A stretch of 64,000 bases of DNA from Zopfochytrium polystomum (taxonomy: Eukaryota; Chytridiomycota; Chytridiomycetes; Chytridiales; Chytridiaceae), in assembly GCA_025765615.1 (NCBI GenBank), contig JAIVFJ010000099.1, positions 173,482 to 237,481 on the forward strand. The letters are read 5' to 3'. Under the pieces are notes generated by a model, which saw only the letters and a list, made by a program, of their open reading frames with translations, did no database searches and was not told the DNA's origin. The position numbers were made by a program, and so were the translations under genes. Shown piece after piece: positions 63,461 to 64,000 of this stretch (positions are counted from its first letter, which is position 1; every line of letters starts with the position of its first letter).

Positions 63461-63529
63461 GTACCGAGTGGCATGGGGGTAGGTAATAGTAAGAAAATAT
63501 TGAAAAATAAATAAAAAGAAATAGATAAA

Positions 63530-64000
63530 ATGGACGAAGAGTTGTTAATAGAAAGTATGAATAATACAGCAGAAACAGTCAAACTGCTAAACAAAGAGAT
63601 TTTTGCATACGAAAATGAGAAGTTATGGTGGTACTATGACGACAGTGATGGATTGTGGAAAATAGACATAAATCAAGAATTTATTAGAGCTGAAATGGAA
63701 AATGCTACAAGACTTTATTCAGAATTGAAACACAAATACTTAAATGACAATGACATGTTAAAAGCAATTGACAAGAAAATACAGAAACTTGAAACCAAAA
63801 AAGAAATAGACAAAATGATTGAATATGCCAAAAGAATATGGTATAAAACTTCAAATGAATTTGAAAAAAATAAAGACTGTAAGAATTTAATTCCTTTCAA
63901 AAATGGAACATATGATATCGAAGAAAAGGAATTTAGAAATTTCAGTAAAAGTGATTATGTTACAAAGCGCTTATCATATGATTTTAACGAACATGCAATT
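63530..64000 (+). CDS. D5-type primase-helicase N-terminus, partial (copy 5)
   Basis: ATG at 63530, open for 157 codons to the window edge. MDEELLIESMNNTAETVKLL, then NEKLWWYYDDSDGLWKIDIN, KNLIPFKNGTYDIEEKEFRN and FSKSDYVTKRLSYDFNEHAI. It aligns with the broken copy at 47683 and shows what the undamaged start looks like. The Walker motifs would lie beyond the window. Confidence 0.8.
   Translation, partial: MDEELLIESMNNTAETVKLLNKEIFAYENEKLWWYYDDSDGLWKIDINQEFIRAEMENATRLYSELKHKYLNDNDMLKAIDKKIQKLETKKEIDKMIEYAKRIWYKTSNEFEKNKDCKNLIPFKNGTYDIEEKEFRNFSKSDYVTKRLSYDFNEHAI

Overview
The window looks like nuclear DNA of a fungus, most plausibly an early-diverging zoosporic (chytrid-like) one. That is inferred from gene content, not from a marker gene. 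Supporting signs are short GT-AG introns (about 60-140 bp), CpG-rich coding DNA, a PTPA phosphatase activator, a very large CH-CH-coiled-coil-GAS2 cytolinker, a CCDC6-like coiled-coil protein, a receptor-like LRR-TM-SAM protein, a CHASE sensor protein, and ordinary eukaryotic tRNAs. Exon boundaries below were read by eye from splice consensus and frame continuity.

Layout. (1) 1-31.3 kb: GC-rich housekeeping region. It holds PTPA (+), the cytolinker (+, about 10 kb), LRR-TM-SAM (-), a small hypothetical (-), a poorly resolved Lys/Ala-rich locus (+), the CCDC6-like gene (-), a multi-pass membrane protein (-) and the CHASE protein (+). (2) 31.3-33.5 kb: tRNA-Ser(CGA), tRNA-Gln(CTG) and low-complexity DNA, where CpG becomes rare. 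(3) 33.57-52.5 kb: an AT-rich, virus-like accessory region bounded by 61-62 bp inverted repeats (33606-33666 and 52434-52495). It carries three decaying D5-type primase-helicases, a PD-(D/E)XK-like nuclease, two copies of a small unknown protein and a cluster of GTCGATAAA motifs. From 40.54 to 47.6 kb it holds a one-directional array of gene cassettes. A 3-kb host-like segment with a tRNA-Cys (37.49-40.53 kb) splits the region in two. (4) 52.5-61.8 kb: CpG-poor accessory host DNA with a TIR-NACHT-WD40 immune-receptor-like gene preceded by a PB1 domain, a broken jacalin/ricin-B lectin gene and a solo LTR. (5) 61.86-64 kb: the start of a second element of the same family (degenerate D5 fragment, T5orf172/GIY-YIG protein, intact start of another D5 gene), running off the window.

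The most interesting part is the cassette array. About eleven cassettes, all on the + strand, mostly share one architecture: a GTCACGTGAC palindrome, a GTCTTGGCGG-purine-rich-TGAATTTTGTGAGGAC block, an ATG, a short ORF, and a hairpin with an invariant apical core (TGCAGCCAGCAGTG) followed by T7-T8. Outer hairpin arms differ between cassettes but stay paired. Most ORFs combine an N-terminal Cys/His module (start MCDYE) with either an F-box-like segment or a RING finger, which suggests a library of ubiquitin-ligase-type effectors. One cassette is split by a solo LTR with a perfect 5-bp target duplication. Another is a truncated duplicate that shows its sibling carries a one-base frameshift.
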